Source: JAVBOO01 sp031550435
GTDB taxonomy: Bacteria > Bacillota > Clostridia > Lachnospirales > WRAX01
Reading direction: 5' to 3'
Length of the DNA: 64,000 nt
Assembly: GCA_031550435.1 (NCBI GenBank)
Contig: JAVBOO010000012.1
Span: 1-64,000, forward strand
Numbering within the stretch: position 1 is the stretch's first letter; each line of letters begins with the position of its first letter. Made by a program: the position numbers and the translations under genes. The notes beneath the pieces are model-generated. The model made no database searches and was not told the origin of the DNA. It saw only the letters and a program-made list of their open reading frames with translations. This document shows, piece by piece, positions 51,956-61,353 of the stretch.

Positions 51956-54373
51956 ATGGACACAAACTACAATTTTTCTGCAATCGAATCGAAACAAAAG
52001 AAAAAATGGCTTGAAAACCCCATAAACGTTGAGGACGACAAAAAACCGGGGTTCTACTGTTTGGATATGTTCCCCTACCCTTCCGGTAAGGGTCTGCACG
52101 TCGGACATTGGAGAGGTTATGTTCTGACGGACGTTATAAGCAGGTATAAAATATTGCAGGGTTACTATGTGCTGCATCCGATGGGCTGGGATGCCTTCGG
52201 CCTGCCGGCCGAGAACTATGCGATTAAACAAGGTGTTCACCCGAGCGTATCAACAAACAAGGCAATCGAGACCTTCAAACGTCAGCTTGACGATATCAGC
52301 GCTGTGTACGACTGGTCAAAAGAGATAAACACAACCGACCCGAACTACTACAAATGGACCCAGTGGATCTTTGTCAAGATGTTTGAAAAAGGACTCGCAT
52401 ATGAAAAAGAAATGCCTCTTAACTGGTGTCCGAGCTGTAAGACCGTTCTGGCGAACGAAGAAGCGGTTGGCGGAGAATGCGACCGCTGCCATTCAACCGT
52501 TACGAAAAAAATGCTTCGTCAGTGGATGCTGCGAATAACAGAATACGCGGACAGACTGCTTAACGACCTAGACAGGCTCGACTGGGCGGAAAAAGTCAAG
52601 AAAATGCAGGCAGACTGGATAGGCAAGAGCTACGGTGCCGAAGTGGATTTTGTGACTGTCGGCGGCAATAAGCCCATACGAGTTTATACCACGAGGCCGG
52701 ACACGCTTTTCGGAGCAACGTTTATGGTTCTTTCTCCCGAGCACAGACTCGTCAAAGAAATCACATCTTTGGAGCAAGCAAAGGCCGTTGATGACTATGT
52801 TTTCGCCGCAAGCACCAAATCGAGCGTCGACAGATTGGCGGCAAAAGAAAAGTCCGGAGTCTTTACCGGCTGTTACGCAATTAATCCGCTTACGGAAAAA
52901 CAGGTACCGGTATGGGTTTCTGACTACGTCCTCGCGGACTACGGCACCGGAGCTATTATGTGCGTTCCCGCGCATGATTCGAGAGACTTCGAGTTTGCAA
53001 AGAAATTCGGGCTTCCGATTGTTCCCGTACGCAAGAAATCGGGAGCAAAAAGCTGCGAAGAGCTGAACGAAGCTTTCGAGGAGGAAGGCACGGTCATCAA
53101 CTCTCCCGGCTTTGACGGCATGAACTCATCCGAGCTTAAAGACAAAATGCCCGACGTGCTCGAAGAAAAAGGCATAGGCAAAAAAACTGTTAACTATAAG
53201 CTGCGTGACTGGGTATTTTCACGTCAAAGATACTGGGGAGAACCCATTCCCATTATACACTGCGAGCATTGCGGAGCAGTCGGCGTACCCGACAAGGATT
53301 TACCGGTCAGACTGCCGGATGTCGAATCGTATCTGCCGACCGATACTGGCGAATCACCGCTTGCGGCAATAACCGACTGGGTAAACACCACCTGTCCGAA
53401 ATGCAACGCTCCTGCAAAACGCGAGACAAACACTATGCCGCAGTGGGCCGGTTCTTCCTGGTACTTCCTTCGCTATCCCGATGTAAACAACGATAGCGAG
53501 CTTATCGGAAAGAAAGCGCTTGAAAAATGGCTGCCCGTAGATTATTATGCAGGCGGCATCGAACACGCGGTGCTTCACCTGCTCTACGCAAGATTCTATA
53601 CAAAGTTTCTGTACGACATAGGTGTCGTTAACTTTGAAGAACCGTTCTCTAAGCTGTTTAATCAGGGCATGATTACAAAAGACGGCTTTAAGATGGACAA
53701 GTCGAGGGGCAACGGCGTTTCTCCGGACGACATGATAGAAAAATACGGACGCGACGCATTAAGAATGTATATCCTGTTTATAGGACCTCCGGAGCAAGAC
53801 TCGGAATGGGAAAGCAGAGGACTTGAAGGCGTATTCAGATACCTTACGAGAGTTTGGAAGCTTGTGAGCGAGGCAAAGGGCAAAATAATCAAAACCAATT
53901 CGGATTTAGAACGCGCAAGACACAAAATGATATACGATATAACAACAAGGCTGGACAATCTGAGTTTAAACACCGTCGTAAGCGGATTTATGGAGCACAC
54001 AAACAAACTGTTTGACCTTATGAAGCAATACGGCGGGCTTGATGCCGATACGCTCAAAACCCTCGCAATTCTTCTCGCTCCTTTCACACCGCATATTGCA
54101 GAAGAGATATGGGAAAGTCTCGGAGGCAAAAAGTCTGTTTTCTGTGAAAAATGGCCGGAGTATGACATTGAAAAAACAAAAGAGGATACGCTGACTATAG
54201 TAGTACAAATCAACGGAAAGGTAAGAGAAAACATACTCGTTCCCGCGGGAACGGAAAAAGAAGAAATAATTTCTCTCGCAAAAGCTTCTGTCACGGCTCG
54301 GCTTGAAGGCGCCGATATTATGAAGGAAATTTACGTACCGAACAAGCTCGTAAACATAGTCATAAAAATGTAG
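51956..54373 (+). CDS. leuS: Leucyl-tRNA synthetase
   Basis: The 805-residue class Ia synthetase has PYPSGKGLHVGHWRGY (HIGH motif as HVGH), a zinc-ribbon pair (CPSCK...CDRC), the CP1 editing domain with TTRPDTLFGATFMVL, and ARFYTKFLYD before the catalytic loop. The KMSKS loop reads KMDKSRGN (about residue 578), an unusual Asp in place of Ser. GGAAGG precedes the ATG. Controlled by the T-box leader. Confidence 0.96.
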   Translation: MDTNYNFSAIESKQKKKWLENPINVEDDKKPGFYCLDMFPYPSGKGLHVGHWRGYVLTDVISRYKILQGYYVLHPMGWDAFGLPAENYAIKQGVHPSVSTNKAIETFKRQLDDISAVYDWSKEINTTDPNYYKWTQWIFVKMFEKGLAYEKEMPLNWCPSCKTVLANEEAVGGECDRCHSTVTKKMLRQWMLRITEYADRLLNDLDRLDWAEKVKKMQADWIGKSYGAEVDFVTVGGNKPIRVYTTRPDTLFGATFMVLSPEHRLVKEITSLEQAKAVDDYVFAASTKSSVDRLAAKEKSGVFTGCYAINPLTEKQVPVWVSDYVLADYGTGAIMCVPAHDSRDFEFAKKFGLPIVPVRKKSGAKSCEELNEAFEEEGTVINSPGFDGMNSSELKDKMPDVLEEKGIGKKTVNYKLRDWVFSRQRYWGEPIPIIHCEHCGAVGVPDKDLPVRLPDVESYLPTDTGESPLAAITDWVNTTCPKCNAPAKRETNTMPQWAGSSWYFLRYPDVNNDSELIGKKALEKWLPVDYYAGGIEHAVLHLLYARFYTKFLYDIGVVNFEEPFSKLFNQGMITKDGFKMDKSRGNGVSPDDMIEKYGRDALRMYILFIGPPEQDSEWESRGLEGVFRYLTRVWKLVSEAKGKIIKTNSDLERARHKMIYDITTRLDNLSLNTVVSGFMEHTNKLFDLMKQYGGLDADTLKTLAILLAPFTPHIAEEIWESLGGKKSVFCEKWPEYDIEKTKEDTLTIVVQINGKVRENILVPAGTEKEEIISLAKASVTARLEGADIMKEIYVPNKLVNIVIKM

Positions 54374-54404
54374 GATTACGCTCCGCAGAGCAATACAGAC
54401 GCAT

Positions 54405-54441
54405 AAAAAAGTCCCGACCGGCGATACCGGTTGGGACTTTT
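54405..54441 (+). terminator. Terminator after leuS
   Basis: AAAAGTCCCGACCGG and CCGGTTGGGACTTTT form a stem of about 15 bp with loop CGATA. A-run and T-run flank it. Confidence 0.88.
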
Positions 54442-54442
54442 A

Positions 54443-54488
54443 GTGTAAACCCTGATTAAATCACTTTGGACGTATAAAACGGCATTTG
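54443..54488 (+). repeat. Dispersed repeat family C, short copy
   Basis: GTAAACCCTGATTAAATCAC, TTTGGACGTATAAAACGGC is the head of family C. It lies between the leuS terminator and the end of the convergent permease gene. Confidence 0.6.
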
Positions 54489-54494
54489 TGGATA

Positions 54495-56666
54495 TCAGCG
54501 CTCAGTACCCGCGAATATCTCCATGGGCTCGAGCTTTAGCCTCTTGTGGATCGAAGCAAACGACATGATTATAAGCGCTGTAAACACAGTAGCCGCCGTA
54601 ACAGCGTATACCTCGGAAGGCACATCCGTGTCCAATGCCGGAGCGATCAGCGGAAGCGGGTTCTTTTCGAACTGAGGAAACTCCTCGGCAACATAGTACG
54701 GCGCGGTTACGCTCTCGACTATATCTGAAACAACAAGCTTTCCGGCAAAAAGACCTGCCGCGCAGCTGAACACATATATAGCAAGCAATCCCCACATTAC
54801 GGACAGCATGATACTACGTTTTTTTGTCCCCAACGCAAGCATTACTTTTACATCCCTTTCCTTGCGCGAAACAAACAGCAGCATCATAAACGCCAAAACT
54901 ACAATAACGGTACTAAAAGCTGCCAGTACAATAATAGCCGATGTTGTTCTGAGAGTGTCCAATATCTGTATGGAGTGCGAGTAACCTTGGTCTTCAACGT
55001 TGACGCTGTATTTGCTAAAGTCAAAGCCGTCTTGCTCCAGAGCATCCATAAACTTGTTTAAATCGCTGTTTTTGTTTAACAGGGCGAAAAAATCTATGGT
55101 ATGAACCGCTTCATTCCCCTCCGAATCTTTAAGCGGCGATTCCTCCACATACCGCGCAAAATCTTCAACAGTTTTCGCCACGCCGGTAGGCATATATATA
55201 AAGATCGAAGGTTCGACACTTTTTGATTTTACAGCCTTTCCGCCTATGTCAAGAGCAAACGGGTTCCCGTTGTAATCCCCTGTATTGGCATAAAAAACTC
55301 TGTCTTTCACGGGGTTTACAACATCAAAGATTCCCACGACCTCAAACTCTTTGTACTCATAGTCAAACGCGTTTGTCTGAGAAAGAGCAATCACGGTTTT
55401 GTCGCCTATGTCCAAGTGTGACCAGCCGGCGGCATTCGAACTGATAATTATAACAGCCGCGCCTGTTCTCTCCTCCTCTTCTGTAAAAAATCTGCCCTTA
55501 ACAAGTGAAAAGCGGTTATAGAAAAACGCTTCGTTTCCGGCAGGGTTGTCGGAAAGATACAGAGACAGGCTTAAAGTACTGTTCGGCCACGGAATCGCGG
55601 CATTTTGATTTTTGGAAATCGGTGCTGCTTCGTTCACGATAATTTTGTCAAATTCGGTGTTTTTGCATTTAATAACAGCATCCGGATCAACATAATAAAC
55701 TCCGCAGGAAAGCAGCTTGCTCGTAGTTCCGGTACCATAAAATCTCTCCGCGGGGTTTCCTCTTTGCACAAAAACATCTTCCGAGAGAAAAAATTTACGC
55801 TGTTCTTCGGTTAAAAATTTTTCTCCAAAAATGTCATACATTACAAAATCAAAGGCATCGGCAAGCTTTTCTCTGTAGTTCCACAGACTGTAAAGACTTG
55901 TTCCGTCATCATTGTCTCTACCGATGTAAATCTCGAAATCAGGCTTCCATTCGAACAAATCGGAATTGAAAACATAGAAACTGTCTGCCTTTATTATGTA
56001 AGTTTCGCCGATCTCAAATATCTCGCGCGCTTTTTTTGAAGGCAGATAATCTTCGGAAATCTCGTCAACGTCAATAAACAACAGGCATGAGTCGCCATAA
56101 TCCTGGCCGGAGACAATGCCGCCGGTTTCATAGTTAACCATTGTTATTATGCGTGTTTCCCCGCTTTGTATAGGAAGTGTTATTGTTTCGATTCCTGTTA
56201 TTTTCGCGACAAAAGTTGTTTGGTAGACAGGTGAGCCGGCTTGGGTTAAGTAAGCGCCGTAACCCCTCAGATACGGAGACATTCCGGGAACGATGACAGG
56301 CGTTTCGCTGTCTTTAATATATTCCGAATTCGTTATCGGCTCAAGGTCCTTTTTGGAAAGCAGTGAAAAATTGTACTGTTCCAAACCGCTTTTTATGTCA
56401 TACTCATCGGATAACGGGCCGTAGTAAGCATAGCTGCTGTCAGCGCTTGCATACGTTATTTCCACGCTGTCGGAATCAGATACGTTTCTGCTTACCGTAA
56501 CCCTTGTGGTATATGACTCCTCCGCGTCTTTATATCCGCGCATTGTTATAAACATCAGCGTTAAACCGACAAGGAGAGCGACTGTGACAGCCGCAAGCAA
56601 AACGGCAAAAAACGCCGTTATCAGAGGTCTTCTCAGCATAGACTTTATAGAAACGATAAAAAACAT
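54495..56666 (-). CDS. FtsX/MacB-like ABC transporter permease, large
   Basis: The 723-residue protein has one N-terminal membrane helix (about 15-40), a very large extracytoplasmic region (about 45-580) and three C-terminal helices. The first of these (AIIVLAAFSTVIVVLAFMML) is followed by the FtsX-family loop KERDVKVMLALGTKKRSIM. Type VII ABC proteins of this layout transmit mechanical force to extracytoplasmic partners rather than moving substrate through a channel. It starts 8 bp after the smaller permease gene. Partner or substrate unknown. Confidence 0.85.
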   Translation of the reverse strand: MFFIVSIKSMLRRPLITAFFAVLLAAVTVALLVGLTLMFITMRGYKDAEESYTTRVTVSRNVSDSDSVEITYASADSSYAYYGPLSDEYDIKSGLEQYNFSLLSKKDLEPITNSEYIKDSETPVIVPGMSPYLRGYGAYLTQAGSPVYQTTFVAKITGIETITLPIQSGETRIITMVNYETGGIVSGQDYGDSCLLFIDVDEISEDYLPSKKAREIFEIGETYIIKADSFYVFNSDLFEWKPDFEIYIGRDNDDGTSLYSLWNYREKLADAFDFVMYDIFGEKFLTEEQRKFFLSEDVFVQRGNPAERFYGTGTTSKLLSCGVYYVDPDAVIKCKNTEFDKIIVNEAAPISKNQNAAIPWPNSTLSLSLYLSDNPAGNEAFFYNRFSLVKGRFFTEEEERTGAAVIIISSNAAGWSHLDIGDKTVIALSQTNAFDYEYKEFEVVGIFDVVNPVKDRVFYANTGDYNGNPFALDIGGKAVKSKSVEPSIFIYMPTGVAKTVEDFARYVEESPLKDSEGNEAVHTIDFFALLNKNSDLNKFMDALEQDGFDFSKYSVNVEDQGYSHSIQILDTLRTTSAIIVLAAFSTVIVVLAFMMLLFVSRKERDVKVMLALGTKKRSIMLSVMWGLLAIYVFSCAAGLFAGKLVVSDIVESVTAPYYVAEEFPQFEKNPLPLIAPALDTDVPSEVYAVTAATVFTALIIMSFASIHKRLKLEPMEIFAGTER

Positions 56667-56674
56667 CAGTTCGC

Positions 56675-57877
56675 CTACCCTTCTTTCCGAGTCAATATAT
56701 CCATTGCCCTCAACGACAGAGACGATATGAGCGAAACAGCCGCCCCGACCGTGAACGCCGTTAGAAGCAGCAAGAGCCTCAAAGAGATGCCGGCAATGCC
56801 CGTTTCGCCGAAAAAGCCGACGGAGATCATATAACCGGCCGATGCTCCGGCAACTATCGCGAACGCGGTTGTTAGCACAAGCTCAGCCAGCAAGGCCAAA
56901 AAGATTTTCAGCTTAGAGCTGCCTATACACATCATTATCGCGATTTCCGCATTTCGGTTTTTTAGCAGTATAAACGAGACTATAAACGCCATTAAAAGCG
57001 AGATAACCAAAAGCGCGTATAACGCACTGTCCATGTAATCCATGGTCGTTCGTATCGGCTTTAGAGTATCCGTGAGCTCGTCATCGTCCACAATGAGCCT
57101 AAAAAGCTTAAATGTTCGCTCCTGAGACATTGCGGCTTTAAAATCCCGTACGACGCTTGCGTCTTTAAGCACATAGTAGCAATAATCATAGTCCGTCACA
57201 AGTGAAAACGCTCCCGAAGGGTTCTCGTAGAAATAGTTTTGTTTTAACAAGAATATTTCCTTCGTCAGCGATATCGGAACTATAACATCACTTTTAAATT
57301 CGTCGTTAAGACCTTCGTCGTCAAATATACCGCAGACCTTATATGTAACAGGTTTTTCCGCGGAACGTTCGCGGCTGTCCCACATCAGTATTTCTTTACC
57401 GGGCGATAATTTAAGATCTTCGGCAACAGTCTTACTGACTATCGCGATATATTCCTCGGTATCAAACTTAAAATCATTGTTTGAGTAACCGTTCAGGTCG
57501 CATTTGTCGATTTCCGGACGCTTTAACGACGGCAAATCGGCCACTCCTCGGAATGTAACCGTGATTTCGGTGTCGCTTTCCGCGCTTTTCGCGCTAACCG
57601 GGCCCTCTCTGTACGCGCTGTAATATCTGAACATATCCTCATATTTTACGGGCAGTTCCGCGGCCTTCGGCCATAACCAGCCTTTTGTAACAGGCAGCTG
57701 GTCGATATACGAGTAATAAGCCTTTATTTCGTAAGAATCTAGGAATGCTTTCATTTTTTCCGCACTGTTTTCGCGTATCGAAGCCGAAACTCCGAAAAGC
57801 ACGGAGATTATCGCAACCGTCAAGAGTAACAGTAAATTGCTCCTCCTATGCCGGAACGCGCTCTTTAGAATCCACAC
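56675..57877 (-). CDS. FtsX/MacB-like ABC transporter permease, small
   Basis: The 400-residue protein has the same four-helix layout as its neighbour: one N-terminal helix, an extracytoplasmic domain (about 40-260), then three helices. NRNAEIAIMMCIGSSKLKIFLAL is the coupling loop between helices. Together with the 723-residue permease it probably forms a heterodimer served by the ATPase encoded just upstream. Confidence 0.85.
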   Translation of the reverse strand: MWILKSAFRHRRSNLLLLLTVAIISVLFGVSASIRENSAEKMKAFLDSYEIKAYYSYIDQLPVTKGWLWPKAAELPVKYEDMFRYYSAYREGPVSAKSAESDTEITVTFRGVADLPSLKRPEIDKCDLNGYSNNDFKFDTEEYIAIVSKTVAEDLKLSPGKEILMWDSRERSAEKPVTYKVCGIFDDEGLNDEFKSDVIVPISLTKEIFLLKQNYFYENPSGAFSLVTDYDYCYYVLKDASVVRDFKAAMSQERTFKLFRLIVDDDELTDTLKPIRTTMDYMDSALYALLVISLLMAFIVSFILLKNRNAEIAIMMCIGSSKLKIFLALLAELVLTTAFAIVAGASAGYMISVGFFGETGIAGISLRLLLLLTAFTVGAAVSLISSLSLRAMDILTRKEG

Positions 57878-57897
57878 AATTCAGCCTCCTAAAAATT

Positions 57898-57951
57898 AAG
57901 TAAACAATGATTAATTGACTTTTGGCCGATACACGGCTGAATAATCCGCAC
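57898..57951 (+). repeat. Dispersed repeat family C, short copy inside ABC operon
   Basis: AAGTAAACAATGATTAATTG, ACTTTTGGCCGATACACGGC, TGAATAATCCGC. It lies in the 125-bp gap between the ATPase and small permease genes. Confidence 0.6.
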
Positions 57952-58002
57952 TTGCTTAAGTACCGGTAATAGTGCTACTTACTGCGATTTCTGTCCCGTG
58001 CA

Positions 58003-58668
58003 TCACAAAACCATCAGACCGTCCGATATATGGAGTTGTTTATCGGACTTTTCGGCGACAGACGGATCGTGCGTTATAATAATGACGCAGCAGCCCTTGT
58101 CCTTTGCAAGTTTCACAAGCGCATTTATAGTATGCTCGCTGTTTTCGGTGTCAAGATTGCCGGTCGGCTCGTCTGCGAGTATAACCTTCGGGGTATTGCC
58201 CAAAGCACGGGCTATCGCAACGCGCTGCTGCTCGCCGCCGCTCAGCATAGACGGGAACTGTCCGAAATGCCGTTCGGTTAAACCCGTTGAAAGCAGAAGC
58301 TCCTTTGCCCTCTTTTTTGCTTCGCCGCGTTTAACTTTTGTTTGGGTCATGGGATACATGACATTCTCCAGCGCCGTCATCAGCGGGAACAGTTGAAAGC
58401 TTTGAAAAACAACGCTTATTTCATTGCGCCTGAACTTAGACCTATCCATCCCGCGAAGAGGTCTGCCGTCAAAATATATATCGCCGGAGGTAGGATTGTC
58501 GAGACCTGCCAGAAGCGAGAGCAATGTTGTCTTTCCCGAGCCGGATTTTCCGACTATGGCATAAACGCTGCCCGGTTCAAACTCATAGGAAATGCCCTTG
58601 AGGGCATCAACCTTTATGTACTTTGTACTGTACCGATATGTCACATTTTCAAGTTTTAATATAGACAC
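58003..58668 (-). CDS. MacB/LolD-type ABC ATPase
   Basis: The 221-residue ATPase has Walker A GKSGSGKTT (40-48), the signature LSGGEQQRVAIARAL (about 141-155), Walker B VILADEPTGNLDTEN and the switch His in IIITHDPSVA. ADEPTGNLD is typical of the LolD/MacB/FtsE group that pairs with FtsX-type permeases, encoded immediately downstream. First gene of the three-gene system. Confidence 0.94.
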   Translation of the reverse strand: MSILKLENVTYRYSTKYIKVDALKGISYEFEPGSVYAIVGKSGSGKTTLLSLLAGLDNPTSGDIYFDGRPLRGMDRSKFRRNEISVVFQSFQLFPLMTALENVMYPMTQTKVKRGEAKKRAKELLLSTGLTERHFGQFPSMLSGGEQQRVAIARALGNTPKVILADEPTGNLDTENSEHTINALVKLAKDKGCCVIIITHDPSVAEKSDKQLHISDGLMVL

Positions 58669-58716
58669 GGTTCACCTCTCTTGATACTTTTTGATACCCT
58701 TATACAGCCTTTTGGG

Positions 58717-58836
58717 CTATTACTTCGGCAACAAAATATATCAAAAATGCTATATTTGTTGTTCGCTCGCTCAGACGCAGGTGCGTCTGCTCGGCCAAAG
58801 TAACCGCGGTAAGTATTATGTGCGGTAATAAACTAC
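58717..58836 (-). repeat. Dispersed repeat family D, inverted copy
   Basis: TATTACTTCGGCAACAAAATAT, a hairpin with CAGACGCAGGTGCGTCTG, GCTCGGCCAAAGTAACCGCGG and TATGTGCGGTAATA, in the reverse order of the copy at 1934. Confidence 0.7.
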
Positions 58837-58973
58837 CGCTGTCATAAATGTATTATAATACGAATTCTTAATTTGTAAAGTTTGTAAAAAAACCGGTTTT
58901 GTTTGCCTCATTACCCTCAGGCGTTTTAATCACCGTTAAAACCGAATTTGTCATAGATATTTATTCACGCCTG

Positions 58974-58982
58974 TGATATAAT
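58974..58982 (+). promoter_or_regulatory. Extended -10 promoter of the hybrid kinase gene
   Basis: TGATATAAT is an extended -10 (TGnTATAAT) about 52 bp upstream of the ATG. No good -35 is at the right distance. Confidence 0.5.
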
Positions 58983-59034
58983 TGCGGTATAAAAGCGCAT
59001 GAATCCTTGTCAAATACGACGATAGGAATGATTT

Positions 59035-61212
59035 ATGGATAAACTACCGAAAAATGAAATCTTTGATGAAACACTCGAAAAGCTTCACTGTTTAGCGGAA
59101 TTGACATCCGATATCATATTCGAACTTGACGAAAACTATATAATCACGTTTGTCTACAAGAGAAACAACCCTGCAGATTCAATACCGGCCTCGAAATACG
59201 CGGGCCTGTGCATTTTCGACATCATAAAGGATGAGGGCGCGTCCCAAACTTCCAAGCTCTTCTCTTCCGTTTTGAACGGCGATTTGCAGCGCGGCTGCGT
59301 AACGTACGTAGACGAAACCGGCAGTCATATCGAAATCGGGGCGATTGCCACAAAGCGCGGCGGTTTGTTCTGCACCGTGCGAAATCTTTCTCAGCGTCTG
59401 TCCCGGGGGCTCGGGAAATGTGATTCGTCTTTTGTCGGCACAGACTATAATGCCGAGGATGAAACCGAGAAAGCTCTGTCAAAACAGCTAATGCAGCAAG
59501 AGCTTCTCGCAATGGTGTCGCTCTCGTTTGCGTCGTCCGATTCTTTTGACGACTCTGTTAACTACTCGCTATCCATTTTCGGGCAATTTCTTAAGGCAGA
59601 CCGGATGTATATCTTCGAGGATAATCATGACAAGATGTACTTCCGCTGCGTATACGAATGGGCATCCGAAGGCACAATGCGCATTTTTCCGCATACGCAG
59701 GCGGCGCCTTACGACGACCAGCACGACAGTTATCTTCAGCTCTTGACACTGCCGTTCGTTGCCATAGGCGACACCGACATCTTGCCGTTATCCGAGCACC
59801 AAAAGCCCAAAGAACTTGGAATTTTGGCCTTTATTAACGTACCGATTTTTGCCGACGGAAAATTTTGGGGATTTTTGGGTGTCGATTCCTGCAAGACAAA
59901 AAGGAACTGGACAAAAAACGAAACAGAGCTGCTTTCTACCTTCGTTGGCATTCTTTCCACTGTTATCGAAAAGAGAAACGCCGAGAAGAAACTCCTCGCC
60001 GCAAACATTCAGCTTGAAAAAAACGTAACCGAACTCACGGTAATGGGCGAGAATCTGAAAGCCGCAGTTGAGGTGGCAAAACAGGCATCGAGAGCGAAAA
60101 GCGAGTTTCTCAGCAAAATGAGCCATGAAATCAGAACGCCCATGAATGCCGTTATGGGCATGGTCGCGGTGGCAAAAAAATCAGATTCTGTTCATCATAT
60201 AAAAACCTGCCTCGAAAAAATCGATAATGCATCGACTCAACTTCTCGGCATACTCAACGACATATTGGACATTTCAAAAATCGAATCCGGAAAGTTCGAA
60301 ATTTATCTGAGTGAATTCAGGCTAGATAAAACACTGGAAGGATTATACGACATTATATCAACGCGAACAAATGAAAAGTCTCAGAAGCTGGACTTTGAAG
60401 TTAACTTCGATTTTTCGAGGAAAATTATTTGTGATGAACTCAGGCTGACACAGGTCATCATGAACCTGTTGACAAACGCGGTTAAATTCACACCCGAGTA
60501 CGGAGTTATAAAACTTAAGCTCGGACACGAGCGCTCAGGCGAAAACAAAGAGCGACTCACGGTTGAAGTAAGCGATACGGGCATTGGTCTTAACAAAGAG
60601 CAGGCCGAGCGTTTATTCATGCCGTTCGAACAGGCTGACGGCAGCATAACCCGAAGATTCGGCGGTACCGGCCTCGGTCTCGCTATTTCTAAGAGCATAG
60701 TCGAGCACCTGGGAGGGCAAATATCCGTTAACGGTGTGCCCGGAGAAGGTTCTTCGTTCAAATTTTTCGTCGAGTTCGAATGGGGCGGTCCGGCCTTCGA
60801 TAAAGCCGAGGCTTCCGATGTTCCGAACACTATTCATGAAGGCATATGGCGTGGCAAAAAAATCCTGCTTGTCGAAGATATCGAAGTTAACAGAGAGATT
60901 GTGCACATGTGCCTTGAGATTACCGGCGTACAAATCGACGATGCCGAAAACGGTGTCAAAGCGTTAGAAATAATGAAAACACGCGGCGGTGACTACAGTT
61001 TACTGCTTATGGATATACAAATGCCTGACATGGACGGAATAACCTGTACAAAAAATTTGAGGCTTCAAGGCATAGACATCCCGATTATCGCCATGACGGC
61101 CAACGCTTTTAAAGAAGACGTGTCGGAGTGCCTGAGCGCGGGGATGTCCGACCACATTTCAAAGCCGTTTAACTTCGACGAGCTTTTAAGTAAACTAAAA
61201 TGCTATCTTTAG
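59035..61212 (+). CDS. Hybrid sensor histidine kinase (PAS-GAF-HisKA-HATPase-REC)
   Basis: A 725-residue protein without membrane helices. Its N-terminal PAS-like domain (about 15-120), GAF domain (about 155-315, ILAFINVPIFADGKFWGFLGVDS) and coiled coil lead to HisKA with H364 in MSHEIRTPM. The ATPase domain has LTNAVKFTPE, DTGIGL and FGGTGLGLAI. The C-terminal receiver has the phospho-acceptor D660 in LLMDIQMPDMDG. Hybrid kinases normally need an HPt protein for onward transfer. None is fused or adjacent; the only HPt in the window is at 26277-26642. Confidence 0.93.
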   Translation: MDKLPKNEIFDETLEKLHCLAELTSDIIFELDENYIITFVYKRNNPADSIPASKYAGLCIFDIIKDEGASQTSKLFSSVLNGDLQRGCVTYVDETGSHIEIGAIATKRGGLFCTVRNLSQRLSRGLGKCDSSFVGTDYNAEDETEKALSKQLMQQELLAMVSLSFASSDSFDDSVNYSLSIFGQFLKADRMYIFEDNHDKMYFRCVYEWASEGTMRIFPHTQAAPYDDQHDSYLQLLTLPFVAIGDTDILPLSEHQKPKELGILAFINVPIFADGKFWGFLGVDSCKTKRNWTKNETELLSTFVGILSTVIEKRNAEKKLLAANIQLEKNVTELTVMGENLKAAVEVAKQASRAKSEFLSKMSHEIRTPMNAVMGMVAVAKKSDSVHHIKTCLEKIDNASTQLLGILNDILDISKIESGKFEIYLSEFRLDKTLEGLYDIISTRTNEKSQKLDFEVNFDFSRKIICDELRLTQVIMNLLTNAVKFTPEYGVIKLKLGHERSGENKERLTVEVSDTGIGLNKEQAERLFMPFEQADGSITRRFGGTGLGLAISKSIVEHLGGQISVNGVPGEGSSFKFFVEFEWGGPAFDKAEASDVPNTIHEGIWRGKKILLVEDIEVNREIVHMCLEITGVQIDDAENGVKALEIMKTRGGDYSLLLMDIQMPDMDGITCTKNLRLQGIDIPIIAMTANAFKEDVSECLSAGMSDHISKPFNFDELLSKLKCYL

Positions 61213-61287
61213 CGGACAGAGAAATACATAGCGACAGCGGCATCGTTCGAGTTTTTCTGAATAAACCAATTATAAACACTCATACTC

Positions 61288-61316
61288 TTGATTTTTTATT
61301 AATATAATTGTATAAT
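61288..61316 (+). promoter_or_regulatory. Promoter of the aquaporin gene
   Basis: TTGATT (61288-61293) and TATAAT (61311-61316) have a 17-bp spacer, 38 bp before the start codon. Confidence 0.8.
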
Positions 61317-61353
61317 TCACTTGATGTAAAAATTTGTTGGAAAAGGGTGGTAA

